From assembly GCA_001512685.1 (NCBI GenBank), contig LFSG01000061.1:1-34526 (forward strand): a DNA stretch of 34,526 nucleotides. Direction: 5' to 3'. Origin of the DNA: Clostridiales bacterium DTU072. GTDB lineage: Bacteria; Bacillota; Clostridia; Christensenellales; DTU072. The notes under the pieces were generated by a model. It was not told the origin of the DNA. It ran no database searches and saw nothing but the letters and a program-made list of their open reading frames with translations. Both the position numbers and the translations under genes were made by a program. Positions 1 through 7,299 of this stretch are shown here, piece by piece (within the stretch, counting starts at the first letter, position 1; every line of letters starts with the position of its first letter).

Positions 1-520
1 TATTGGCGTTCATTGATTTCATAAGCTGCAGCTTTTCTTTGTCCACTTCAAGGAATCCCGTCAGCATAGTTATTATAGTGATTATTAAGCATATCATCAA
101 CGCCATTGTGATAATGGCGGGTTTTCCCGCCCCCATCCATACTATAATAATGGGCCCCAAAGCCACTTTGGGCAAAGCGTTCAAGGTTATTAAGTAAGGC
201 TGGAACACATCCTTTGCCATGGCGCTGCTCCATAAAAGCACGGCTATAAGCGTTCCCAAAACCGTGGAAAGAACAAAGCCCATAACCGTTTCGTACAACG
301 TGGCGAAAATATGATTGAAAAGATTTTTGTTGCGGTACAGACGGGATATTATTTTTATTACCCGCGAAGGGGAGCTTGTGATAAACGGGTCGATTATCTG
401 CTTGCGGGCAAGTATTTCCCATAATCCGATAAACAGTATCAAAAGGGTTATTTGCAGCGTTCGGGTAATCCATATTCTTATGCGCAGCTTTTTTATAAAT
501 TTCTTATGTTCGTCCGACAT
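1..520 (-). CDS. ABC transporter permease, partial (C-terminal part outside the window)
   Basis: Inner subunit of a binding-protein-dependent importer of the SsuC/TauC/ThiX type (family assignment by pattern). Reading the minus strand from the ATG at 520 gives an open frame of about 173 codons that runs off the window edge. Hydrophobic segments are visible near residues 16-36, around 85-105, and again near the window edge. The stretch ALPKVALGPIIIVWMGAG fits the EAA loop that docks on the ATPase. The start lies 2 bases after the stop of the ATPase gene, so the two are translationally coupled. The last gene of a receptor-ATPase-permease operon. The substrate cannot be told from what is visible. 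Confidence 0.88.
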   Translation of the reverse strand, partial: MSDEHKKFIKKLRIRIWITRTLQITLLILFIGLWEILARKQIIDPFITSSPSRVIKIISRLYRNKNLFNHIFATLYETVMGFVLSTVLGTLIAVLLWSSAMAKDVFQPYLITLNALPKVALGPIIIVWMGAGKPAIITMALMICLIITIITMLTGFLEVDKEKLQLMKSMNAN

Positions 521-522
521 TT

Positions 523-1278
523 TCAGTCCTCCAATTCATTCCACAGCTTGTCGAAATAACAAGCGAACCCGTTGCTTTCCCTCCGTTTTAAGGGGCTTTT
601 GCTTTTGTCGATGTCGATATCGATAATAGTCTTTATTCTGCCGGGACGCTTGGTCAAAACAATTATTTTGTCGCAAAGCGAAATGGCTTCCGCAAGGTCG
701 TGAGTAACCAGCAAAACGGTCTTTTTTTCCTGCTTGATTATGGAGTATACATCGTCGGCCACCTTTATCCTTGTTTGATAGTCGAGCGCGGAAAACGGCT
801 CGTCAAGCAATAATATGTCGGGCTTGGTTACCAGCGTTCTTATAAGCGCCGCTCTTTGCCGCATTCCTCCCGACAGCTCGGACGGCTTCTTTTTTCTGAA
901 ATCGTACAGTCCGTATTTTTTTAGCAAATTTAAGGCTTCCGCCACCGTGTTTTTGTTCTTTTTGCGCTGCAGCTCCAGCCCCAGCGTAACATTTCTTTCC
1001 ACGCTGCGCCATTCAAACAGCTGGTCCCTTTGCGGCATCAAAGCCGTTTTGTTGGAGGTTTGCTCAAGCGGCAGCCCTTTTATGCGTATCTCTCCCGAAG
1101 AAGGGGGCATAATCTTGGAAAGTATGGCAAGCAGCGTTGTTTTGCCGCAGCCCGACGGTCCGACTATGCCCACAAATTCCCCGTCTTTTACCGTAAACGA
1201 TATATCCTTTAACGCCACGGTTTCCGATTTTATGCTGTGATATGTCAAGGATACATTGCTTAGCTTCAAAATCTCCAT
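523..1278 (-). CDS. ABC transporter ATP-binding protein (SsuB/TauB/ThiZ-like)
   Basis: Cytoplasmic ATPase of 251 residues that powers the importer encoded around it. Walker A is GPSGCGKTT (about residues 40-48), the Q-loop region contains LMPQRDQLFEW, the ABC signature is LSGGMRQRAAL, Walker B is ILLLDEPFSALD and the switch histidine lies in VTHD. The FEW/Q-loop and FSALD pattern is typical of the nitrate/sulfonate/taurine group. The ATG at 1278 is preceded by an AGGAGA ribosome site. It sits 13 bases after the receptor gene and 2 bases before the permease gene. No regulatory element specific to thiamine or another vitamin was seen upstream of the operon, so the substrate stays open. Confidence 0.95.
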   Translation of the reverse strand: MEILKLSNVSLTYHSIKSETVALKDISFTVKDGEFVGIVGPSGCGKTTLLAILSKIMPPSSGEIRIKGLPLEQTSNKTALMPQRDQLFEWRSVERNVTLGLELQRKKNKNTVAEALNLLKKYGLYDFRKKKPSELSGGMRQRAALIRTLVTKPDILLLDEPFSALDYQTRIKVADDVYSIIKQEKKTVLLVTHDLAEAISLCDKIIVLTKRPGRIKTIIDIDIDKSKSPLKRRESNGFACYFDKLWNELED

Positions 1279-1291
1279 TTTGTCTCCTTTG

Positions 1292-2278
1292 TCAATCGTT
1301 TAACAGGCTTTGGGCGATGCTGTTGTCCACCATTTCGTTAAAGTCCACCCTTTCTTCTATAATCCCGCAGGATTCCAGAATATCCAGCATATGCTCAAAG
1401 CTTTCTTGGTCAAGTATGGGGTCGGACATATAGGCGTCAATGGATTTGTAGCTTGCCACCGAGCTTTTCAAAAGCTCCAAGCTGGTGGTGGGGAAAGAGG
1501 GAGCAAGGCTTGTTGCCACCGTGGCGTTGTCCTTTTGCATTACAAAATCAATGCCTTTAATGATGGCGCGCATAAACCTTGTAACCTTGTCTTTGTTGTT
1601 TTTGATGTAATTCTTGGTGGCCATAAAGCATGTGTACGGGATTTCGCCCGCTTCCGCCCCCACCGAAGCCACAATATAGCCTTTGCCCGCTTGCTGGTAT
1701 TGGGAAGCCGCCGGCTCAAACATGGTGCAGTAGTCTCCCGTTCCGCCCTCAAAAGCCGCCGTAATCAAATCAAATTGTATGTCGTAATTTATGGTTACGC
1801 TGTCCAAAAGATTGTTTTTGGCAAGAGCGTATTCCAAATTCATGGCGGGCATGCCTCCTTTTCTGCCGCCGATTATCTCAAAGCCCGTCAAATCCGACCA
1901 TTCGAAATCGGGCTGCGGATGTCTGCCCACCAAAAACGAGCCGTCCCGCTTGGTCAGCCTGCCGAAAATAACGGGATAATTTTTGCTGCCCTGTAGATTT
2001 ACATAAACAGCCGCCTCCGGGCCCATTAAGCCTATGTCGGCTTGGTTGGACATGACGGCGGTCATGGATTTGTCCGCTCCGCCCCCGTTGATTAATTCAA
2101 TTTCCAAACCCTCTTCGGCAAAAAAGCCTTCGTTTATCGCCACATATAAAGGAGCGTAAAAGACCGAATGGGTAACTTCGTTCAACCGTATTAAATTTTC
2201 GTTTTTATTTTTTTCGCAACCTATGAGAAAAACCGTTATCATCGCTAAGATAATAACCACAACGATTATTTTTTTCAT
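1292..2278 (-). CDS. ABC transporter substrate-binding lipoprotein, NMT1/SsuA-like
   Basis: Extracytoplasmic receptor of the importer, about 328 residues. The chosen start (ATG at 2278) has a strong GGAGG site at about 2286-2290 and gives a lipoprotein signal MKKIIVVVIILAMITVFLIGC, with the lipobox cysteine at residue 21. A start 54 bases further upstream is possible but would put charged residues before the signal peptide and has no ribosome site. The mature part has the family pattern: FYAPLYVAINEGFFAEEGLEIEL near the N terminus, then SMTAVMSNQADIGLMGPEA, then a second lobe with FMRAIIKGIDFV. Such receptors bind sulfonates, nitrate, pyrimidine precursors or riboflavin-like ligands; the sequence does not settle which. 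First gene of the operon. Confidence 0.9.
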   Translation of the reverse strand: MKKIIVVVIILAMITVFLIGCEKNKNENLIRLNEVTHSVFYAPLYVAINEGFFAEEGLEIELINGGGADKSMTAVMSNQADIGLMGPEAAVYVNLQGSKNYPVIFGRLTKRDGSFLVGRHPQPDFEWSDLTGFEIIGGRKGGMPAMNLEYALAKNNLLDSVTINYDIQFDLITAAFEGGTGDYCTMFEPAASQYQQAGKGYIVASVGAEAGEIPYTCFMATKNYIKNNKDKVTRFMRAIIKGIDFVMQKDNATVATSLAPSFPTTSLELLKSSVASYKSIDAYMSDPILDQESFEHMLDILESCGIIEERVDFNEMVDNSIAQSLLND

Positions 2279-2303
2279 TGCGTCGCCTCCGTTCAGAATT
2301 TTG

Positions 2304-2332
2304 ATAATACATACTATGTGCCTAAATATCAA
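2304..2332 (-). promoter_or_regulatory. Sigma-A-type promoter of the ABC importer operon
   Basis: On the minus strand TTGATA (2332-2327) and TATTAT (2309-2304) are separated by 17 bases. Transcription would start near 2297, giving a leader of only about 20 bases that holds the GGAGG site. There is no room for a riboswitch downstream of this promoter. Prediction by eye. Confidence 0.6.
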
Positions 2333-2416
2333 TTAGTGCTTTGCCTTCCTTTATGATATTCCAATGCGCAAGGGAGCTGTCGACGATTTTTTTATCCTTT
2401 TGGGCGCATATAAAAA

Positions 2417-2446
2417 TTGATATATCGCTTGGCTGTGTGTTATAAT
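2417..2446 (+). promoter_or_regulatory. Sigma-A-type promoter for the Ig-like surface protein gene
   Basis: TTGATA (2417-2422) and a perfect TATAAT (2441-2446) with an 18-base spacer. The expected transcription start (about 2452-2454) lies only some 4 to 6 bases before the ATG at 2458, and an in-frame TAG at 2452-2454 excludes an earlier start. The arrangement predicts a leaderless or near-leaderless mRNA. Confidence 0.65.
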
Positions 2447-2457
2447 GTTCGTAGATT

Positions 2458-4509
2458 ATGAAGCAAGCAACAAAAATCGGCATAAAATTCCTTATCGTGT
2501 TTGTCGCCGCGCTTTTGTTATCCGCGATGGCTTTTTTGTGTTTTGACCATACTCGGGAACGGGCGCGCGCTTTGGACGGCGTAGCCTTCGCTTACGCCCG
2601 ATGCATGAATTTTGAAGGCCAAGAGGTGGACTATAATCCGCAAGCGAGAGTTTACGCGCGCAATATAAAGGTGTATTTTGAGGTCTTTTCGCCGTATTAT
2701 ATCATTGAGGTGTTCACCAAAGCGGGGACTCTCATTGAAAGCGAGCAGGCAAAAGCGCCCCAGGACGGATTGGGCGGCTATGAGGTCTCTTTGTCGGGAG
2801 AGCTTACCGTAAGGTGTTACGCCGCCGACGAAGACAAGGTGAAAATTTCAAGCGTATTTGAGGACATAAAAGTATACAGCGACAATCTGCCTCCCCAAGA
2901 AGCTTATATCAACCAAATGCAGAATTGGACGCGCAAAGAAGAAGGGTATTTGGTGGAAATCGTGCTGGGCGAGGACAACGGAAATTCGGGCATACGCAAA
3001 GCCGATATCGCAATAATGTATGAGGACCAAACCGTAATCAGATCAATAAACACCTCCATAACCAATGACTCATTCAGAATAAACGACGAATGCCACATAG
3101 TAATAACCGTGTATGATAACGCGGGAAACAGCTTGCTTAAATCATATGCTTTCAATAAATTCGACTCAACGCCTCCTACTGCTCCCGAAATCAGGCTTGT
3201 TCCCAATGTGCAGCCCGACGAAAGCACCAAAGGCTATGTGGGAAGTTATCAGGTTACCATAAATTTCGGCGAGGATTTGGGCGGATCGGGAATAAAGCAA
3301 GACAGCATGGTTTATTTGCTTAACGGAGAGCTTTTTAATTACGACGGCGGCTTTTATTTGAATAAACAAATGAATTATACCATTGTCGCTTATTATTCCG
3401 ACAACGCCGGCAACATTTCGCCCAGAGCCGAGGTCGAAGTTACCAACATAGACAAGCTTCAGCCCCGCATTCATGACCTGTTCCTTATGGTGGATTTGAA
3501 ATCGCAAACGCCCTATAAGATAAGAATAAACTGCAGCGACAACGAAAGCGGCATTAAAAGCATTACCGCGCAAGGCGTCAACGCCCAATTTACGCCAAAG
3601 GATTATAATTTTTACGAAGCCGATTTCGCCGTACTCGACAAGGATTCCATTGTCATAACCGTCAACGACAATGTGGGGAACTATAACACCGCGCATATTT
3701 CCACTTACCATTTCGGCGACCTTGACAAAGAGAACATCGCGAATATATATAATAGAAAATACTTTGAGCTTGTTCAAGAGGAATATAATTCCGACAATTG
3801 GCAATTGATACAGAATTTATATGACCAGCTCAGCATTTTATTTATGTCCAAAGACGCTACCTATCTTGATTTTGAAAATATGACCTCCCGAATAGACCAA
3901 GCGATAGAGGGCATGAATTCCTTTGTTTACAGAATAGAAAGCCCTCCCGAAAATATGAGCGCCAATATTAATTATCAAATTGATATTGCCTGCGTGGACG
4001 GCTTTAAGAAAGGCGACAAAATAGTTTTGACTCTTGACAAAATACTTTTGGACAACGCCGCAAGAAGAGAATATGAAGATATCGCGGGGCGGCTGAGCGG
4101 CTTTGACACATTCTTTATCGCTCCGTTTGAGTTGACTTTTTATCATAACGACAACCGAATTGATTACAGCCTTGACTGGGGCGCGCAAATAGAGCTCGCG
4201 GTCATGAGCGGCTATGAGGCAAGATACTACGCCGTGCTGGATTTGCAATCAAATGAGCTTTTGGACATAGAAGTAATAAATAACCTCATAACCTTTAACG
4301 TGGACGGTTCGGGCAGCTATCTTTTGATTACCGAAGGGGATATAATCGTTAATGAGCCCCCCCAAATCAAAGGCATTAAATTCTTCGGGAAAATTATCAG
4401 TTATTTGCATTTCGGATTGGCCTTGGGCGGCGCGGTTTTGTTCGCCGCGGCGGTCATTGTTTTGTTGTATTTGAGATATAAAAGACCCGATAATCGCAAA
4501 ATTAAATAA
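2458..4509 (+). CDS. Unrecognised membrane-anchored surface protein with tandem Ig-like repeats
   Basis: 683 residues, family not recognised. There is an N-terminal hydrophobic segment (about 9-28) and a C-terminal one (about 648-672) followed by a basic tail RYKRPDNRKIK, so the bulk should lie outside the membrane with the tail inside. Three tandem repeats (about 142-234, 236-331, 332-417) each start with a proline-containing linker (DNLPP, DSTPP, DKLQP), hold a D-x-x-x-SGI turn (GNSGI, GGSGI, NESGI) and end near DNxGN (DNAGN, DNAGN, DNVGN); this is typical of bacterial Ig-like beta domains. Residues about 425-490 look helical and 495-640 beta-rich. No LPXTG motif. No ribosome site is visible before the ATG. 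An adhesin, spacer or cell-wall-associated sensor would fit, but no function can be assigned. Confidence 0.8.
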   Translation: MKQATKIGIKFLIVFVAALLLSAMAFLCFDHTRERARALDGVAFAYARCMNFEGQEVDYNPQARVYARNIKVYFEVFSPYYIIEVFTKAGTLIESEQAKAPQDGLGGYEVSLSGELTVRCYAADEDKVKISSVFEDIKVYSDNLPPQEAYINQMQNWTRKEEGYLVEIVLGEDNGNSGIRKADIAIMYEDQTVIRSINTSITNDSFRINDECHIVITVYDNAGNSLLKSYAFNKFDSTPPTAPEIRLVPNVQPDESTKGYVGSYQVTINFGEDLGGSGIKQDSMVYLLNGELFNYDGGFYLNKQMNYTIVAYYSDNAGNISPRAEVEVTNIDKLQPRIHDLFLMVDLKSQTPYKIRINCSDNESGIKSITAQGVNAQFTPKDYNFYEADFAVLDKDSIVITVNDNVGNYNTAHISTYHFGDLDKENIANIYNRKYFELVQEEYNSDNWQLIQNLYDQLSILFMSKDATYLDFENMTSRIDQAIEGMNSFVYRIESPPENMSANINYQIDIACVDGFKKGDKIVLTLDKILLDNAARREYEDIAGRLSGFDTFFIAPFELTFYHNDNRIDYSLDWGAQIELAVMSGYEARYYAVLDLQSNELLDIEVINNLITFNVDGSGSYLLITEGDIIVNEPPQIKGIKFFGKIISYLHFGLALGGAVLFAAAVIVLLYLRYKRPDNRKIK

Positions 4510-4523
4510 ATTCCACGATATAT

Positions 4524-4552
4524 TTGACAAAGGGGAATTTTGGGGTTAATAT
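4524..4552 (+). promoter_or_regulatory. Strong sigma-A-type promoter upstream of comM
   Basis: A perfect TTGACA (4524-4529) and TAATAT (4547-4552) with a 17-base spacer. The leader to the comM ATG at 4665 would be about 105 bases. It is the best promoter visible before the nine-gene run that ends at 14558. No terminator is seen between the preceding gene and this site. Confidence 0.6.
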
Positions 4553-4664
4553 CAGAAGATAAGGGAAATACGTTTTTTTGTTTATTTGTTCAAATACAAG
4601 AAAACAACAAAGGCGGACGGAAAGCGTATTTGATAAAAAAGCAAGTTACTTAGGGGAGAAAATT

Positions 4665-6209
4665 ATGTTGTCCACATTGAAAAGTTATGCTCTTGAAGGC
4701 ATTAACGGTTATTTGGTTGAAATTGAGGTTTACGCCCAGTCGGGCATACCTTCCTTTGATATAGTAGGTCTTGCCGGCTCCAGCATAAAAGAATCCAGAG
4801 ACCGCGTGCGCGCGGCCATTAAAAACAGCTCTTATGAATTTTTGCCCAAAAAAATCACCGTCAATCTCGCCCCCGCCGATACCAAAAAAGAAGGTTCGGG
4901 TTTTGATTTGCCCATAGCTTTGGGCTTTCTCTTGAGCACCCAACAGGTTGTTACTTCTTATCCCTTACAGGAGTTTATCATTCTCGGAGAGCTGTCGCTG
5001 GACGGTTCCTTAAAAAGGTTAAACGGCGTTATGCCGCTGATTATCTCCGCCATGCAGGCAGGTTATAAAAAGTTTATCGTTCCCAAAGCCAACGCAAAAG
5101 AAGCCGCTTACATAAAAGGCGTTGAAATTTATGCCTTTGACAGCTTAAGCGATACCGTCAATTTTTTTCTGGGAGTATACGCCGCCCAACCCGTTGAGCC
5201 GCTTGAGTATGTCCAAAGCGACAACATAAACAAATATGCCGTGGATATCGCCGAAATCAAGGGGCAGGCAATGGCCAAAAGGGCTATGGAAATAGCCGTT
5301 TCGGGCTGGCATAACATATTGATGAGCGGCAGTCCAGGCACGGGGAAAACAATGCTGGCAAAGTGCGTGCCTACCATAATGCCCAAAATGACATTTGCCG
5401 AAGCGGTGGAGGTTACCAAGATTCATTCGGTGGCGGGCATATTGGACCCCGAAGAGGGAATTGTATCCGTAAGGCCTTTTCGTTCTCCGCATCATACCGC
5501 AAGCTTATTCAGCATTACGGGAGGGGGAGTCAAGAGCCGGCCCGGCGAAGTCAGCCTTGCGCATAACGGCGTGCTTTTTTTGGACGAAATGCCCGAATAT
5601 CCGCGTCAAACCTTGGAAACGCTGAGGCAGCCTCTTGAGGACGGCGTTATAACCGTTACCAGAGTGGCCATGTCGGTGGAATATCCTGCTCATTTTATGC
5701 TAGTGGCCAGCATGAATCCTTGTCCTTGCGGATATTACGGCAGTAAAACGAGGATATGCAACTGCTCCCTTAAGGATATCAAAAGATATATGTCCAAGCT
5801 TTCAGGGCCGCTGCTTGACAGAATAGATTTGTTTGTAACCGTCGACGACATAGAGTACAGGGAATTGAGAGGGAACAGAGCGGAAGAAAGCAGCGAGCAA
5901 GTAGGGGCGAGGGTGGAAAAGGCAAGGGAAATACAGCTTAAGCGGTTTGCGTTAGAAGGGATTTATACCAATTCCCAAATGAACAGCGGTCTGATAAGGA
6001 AATATTGCAAAATAGACGACAAAGGGGAAAGCCTTTTGGAAAGCGCTTTTCAGCGTCAACGGCTTTCGCCCAGAGCCACTTCGCGAATACTTAAAACGGC
6101 GCGGACGGTGGCCGACCTTGACGGAGCCCAAAATATCTCCGTCAACCACCTTGCGGAAGCCATACAATTTAAGACAATCGAAAAAAAGGAAATAGGTTAT
6201 TCTTTATGA
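4665..6209 (+). CDS. comM: ComM/YifB-family Mg-chelatase-like AAA+ ATPase
   Basis: 514 residues, the usual length of the family. In naturally competent bacteria ComM is a hexameric helicase that promotes branch migration during integration of donor DNA; the role in Firmicutes is less clear. The N-terminal ComM domain begins LSTLKSYALEGINGYLVEIEV. Walker A is GSPGTGKTM, Walker B is VLFLDEMPE, and a cysteine cluster NPCPCGYYG...CNCS follows. A frame extends 29 codons upstream, but the ATG at 4665 has an AGGGGAG site and matches the family N terminus, so it is chosen. Its stop overlaps the start of dprA (ATGA), and the comM-dprA-topA order is common in Clostridia. Confidence 0.95.
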   Translation: MLSTLKSYALEGINGYLVEIEVYAQSGIPSFDIVGLAGSSIKESRDRVRAAIKNSSYEFLPKKITVNLAPADTKKEGSGFDLPIALGFLLSTQQVVTSYPLQEFIILGELSLDGSLKRLNGVMPLIISAMQAGYKKFIVPKANAKEAAYIKGVEIYAFDSLSDTVNFFLGVYAAQPVEPLEYVQSDNINKYAVDIAEIKGQAMAKRAMEIAVSGWHNILMSGSPGTGKTMLAKCVPTIMPKMTFAEAVEVTKIHSVAGILDPEEGIVSVRPFRSPHHTASLFSITGGGVKSRPGEVSLAHNGVLFLDEMPEYPRQTLETLRQPLEDGVITVTRVAMSVEYPAHFMLVASMNPCPCGYYGSKTRICNCSLKDIKRYMSKLSGPLLDRIDLFVTVDDIEYRELRGNRAEESSEQVGARVEKAREIQLKRFALEGIYTNSQMNSGLIRKYCKIDDKGESLLESAFQRQRLSPRATSRILKTARTVADLDGAQNISVNHLAEAIQFKTIEKKEIGYSL

Positions 6210-7294
6210 AACTGACTGCCTGCCATAAAGCGCTGCTGATGCTGAAAAACACCGCGGGGATTGGTACGGTAAAAACCTCAAGAATCGCGGATGTCGTTAA
6301 AAATATCGCGGATATATATAACGACATAAATTCGGTAAAAGCCGCCGTCGTTCACGCGGTGGGATTAAAGCTTTTTCAGCAATTGAAGGAGAGCAAAGAA
6401 ACAATCAATTTTGACGAAATCGAAAAAGCTGTTAACGAATTGGGAGTAAAAATTATATCAATTTGCGACCAAGAGTATCCTTTTTTGCTAAAACAGTTTG
6501 ACGATAAGCCCTTAATGTTGTATTGTAAAGGAAATACGGATTTGTTGCGGCATCCCTGTTTCGCCGTAGTGGGCACCCGCATGCCCACCTCGTACGGAGT
6601 AAGAGTAACCAAGGAATTCGCAAGCGCCCTTTGCAAAAGATTTGTTATTGTCAGCGGAATGGCAAGCGGAGTGGATTCCGTCGCCCACCGCGCCGCTCTT
6701 TTGAACGGAGGCAAGACAATAGCGGTACTGGGCAGCGGAATAGATGTGGTGTATCCGCCCGAAAATTTACAATTGTATAATGAAATCGCCCAAAAGGGGT
6801 TGATTGTTACCGAATACGAACCCCATACGCAGCCTGCGCAGTATAATTTTCCGGCAAGGAACAGAATAATAAGCGGGTTGTCAAGAGGCGTATTGGTTAC
6901 CGAGGCGGGCTTGAGGAGCGGCACCATGTCCACGATAAACCACGCTCTGGCTCAAGGCAGAGAGGTTTATTGCGTGCCGGGAAGCATTTATAATAAAGCT
7001 TCGGGAGGCTGTAATAAAATTATAAAAGATTGTCAATCAATAGCGGTGACGCATGTTAACGACATATTTGAGAACATAGGCTTGAAGCCTTTGGAAGAAA
7101 CCGTTCCTTCGCCCATGAAGCTTGATGTTACCGAGGAAAAGATTATCGAATTGCTGAAAAGAAACGGGGAAACGCATTTTGAGGAAATACTTGACCATGT
7201 TGATCTAAGCGTGCCGCAGCTCAATTCATTGTTGATAATGCTGTCGGCCAGAGGTATAATTAACAAAGGCGACAATAATTACTGGAGCGTATAA
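6206..7294 (+). CDS. dprA: DNA-processing protein DprA (Smf)
   Basis: 362 residues. DprA binds incoming single-stranded DNA and loads RecA during transformation. An N-terminal helical region (about 1-70) with helix-hairpin-helix character is followed by the Rossmann-like core: VVGTRMPTSYG, IVSGMASGVDSVAHRAAL, VLGSGIDVVYPPEN, FPARNRIISGLSRGVLVTEAG, SGTMSTINHALAQGREVYCVPG. The last 65 residues or so form the winged-helix domain seen in many DprA proteins. It overlaps comM by 4 bases (ATGA), which suggests coupled translation, and topA starts 5 bases after its stop. The neighbouring comM hints at a DNA-uptake or recombination role, but no uptake machinery genes lie in the window. Confidence 0.97.
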   Translation: MKLTACHKALLMLKNTAGIGTVKTSRIADVVKNIADIYNDINSVKAAVVHAVGLKLFQQLKESKETINFDEIEKAVNELGVKIISICDQEYPFLLKQFDDKPLMLYCKGNTDLLRHPCFAVVGTRMPTSYGVRVTKEFASALCKRFVIVSGMASGVDSVAHRAALLNGGKTIAVLGSGIDVVYPPENLQLYNEIAQKGLIVTEYEPHTQPAQYNFPARNRIISGLSRGVLVTEAGLRSGTMSTINHALAQGREVYCVPGSIYNKASGGCNKIIKDCQSIAVTHVNDIFENIGLKPLEETVPSPMKLDVTEEKIIELLKRNGETHFEEILDHVDLSVPQLNSLLIMLSARGIINKGDNNYWSV

Positions 7295-7299
7295 TATAG

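Noticed and set aside
1310-1996. A 228-codon open frame antisense to the importer receptor gene
   Set aside because: It is histidine- and glycine-rich nonsense typical of antisense reading; the receptor on the minus strand has signal peptide, lipobox and family motifs.
2279-2457. Possible TPP or other riboswitch ahead of the importer operon
   Set aside because: The divergent gap holds two promoters and no riboswitch core sequence; the leader of the importer transcript is too short.
3166-3804. A 212-codon open frame antisense to the Ig-like protein gene
   Set aside because: Although the sense gene is unrecognised, it has a promoter, signal segment, repeats and C-terminal membrane segment, while the antisense frame shows none.
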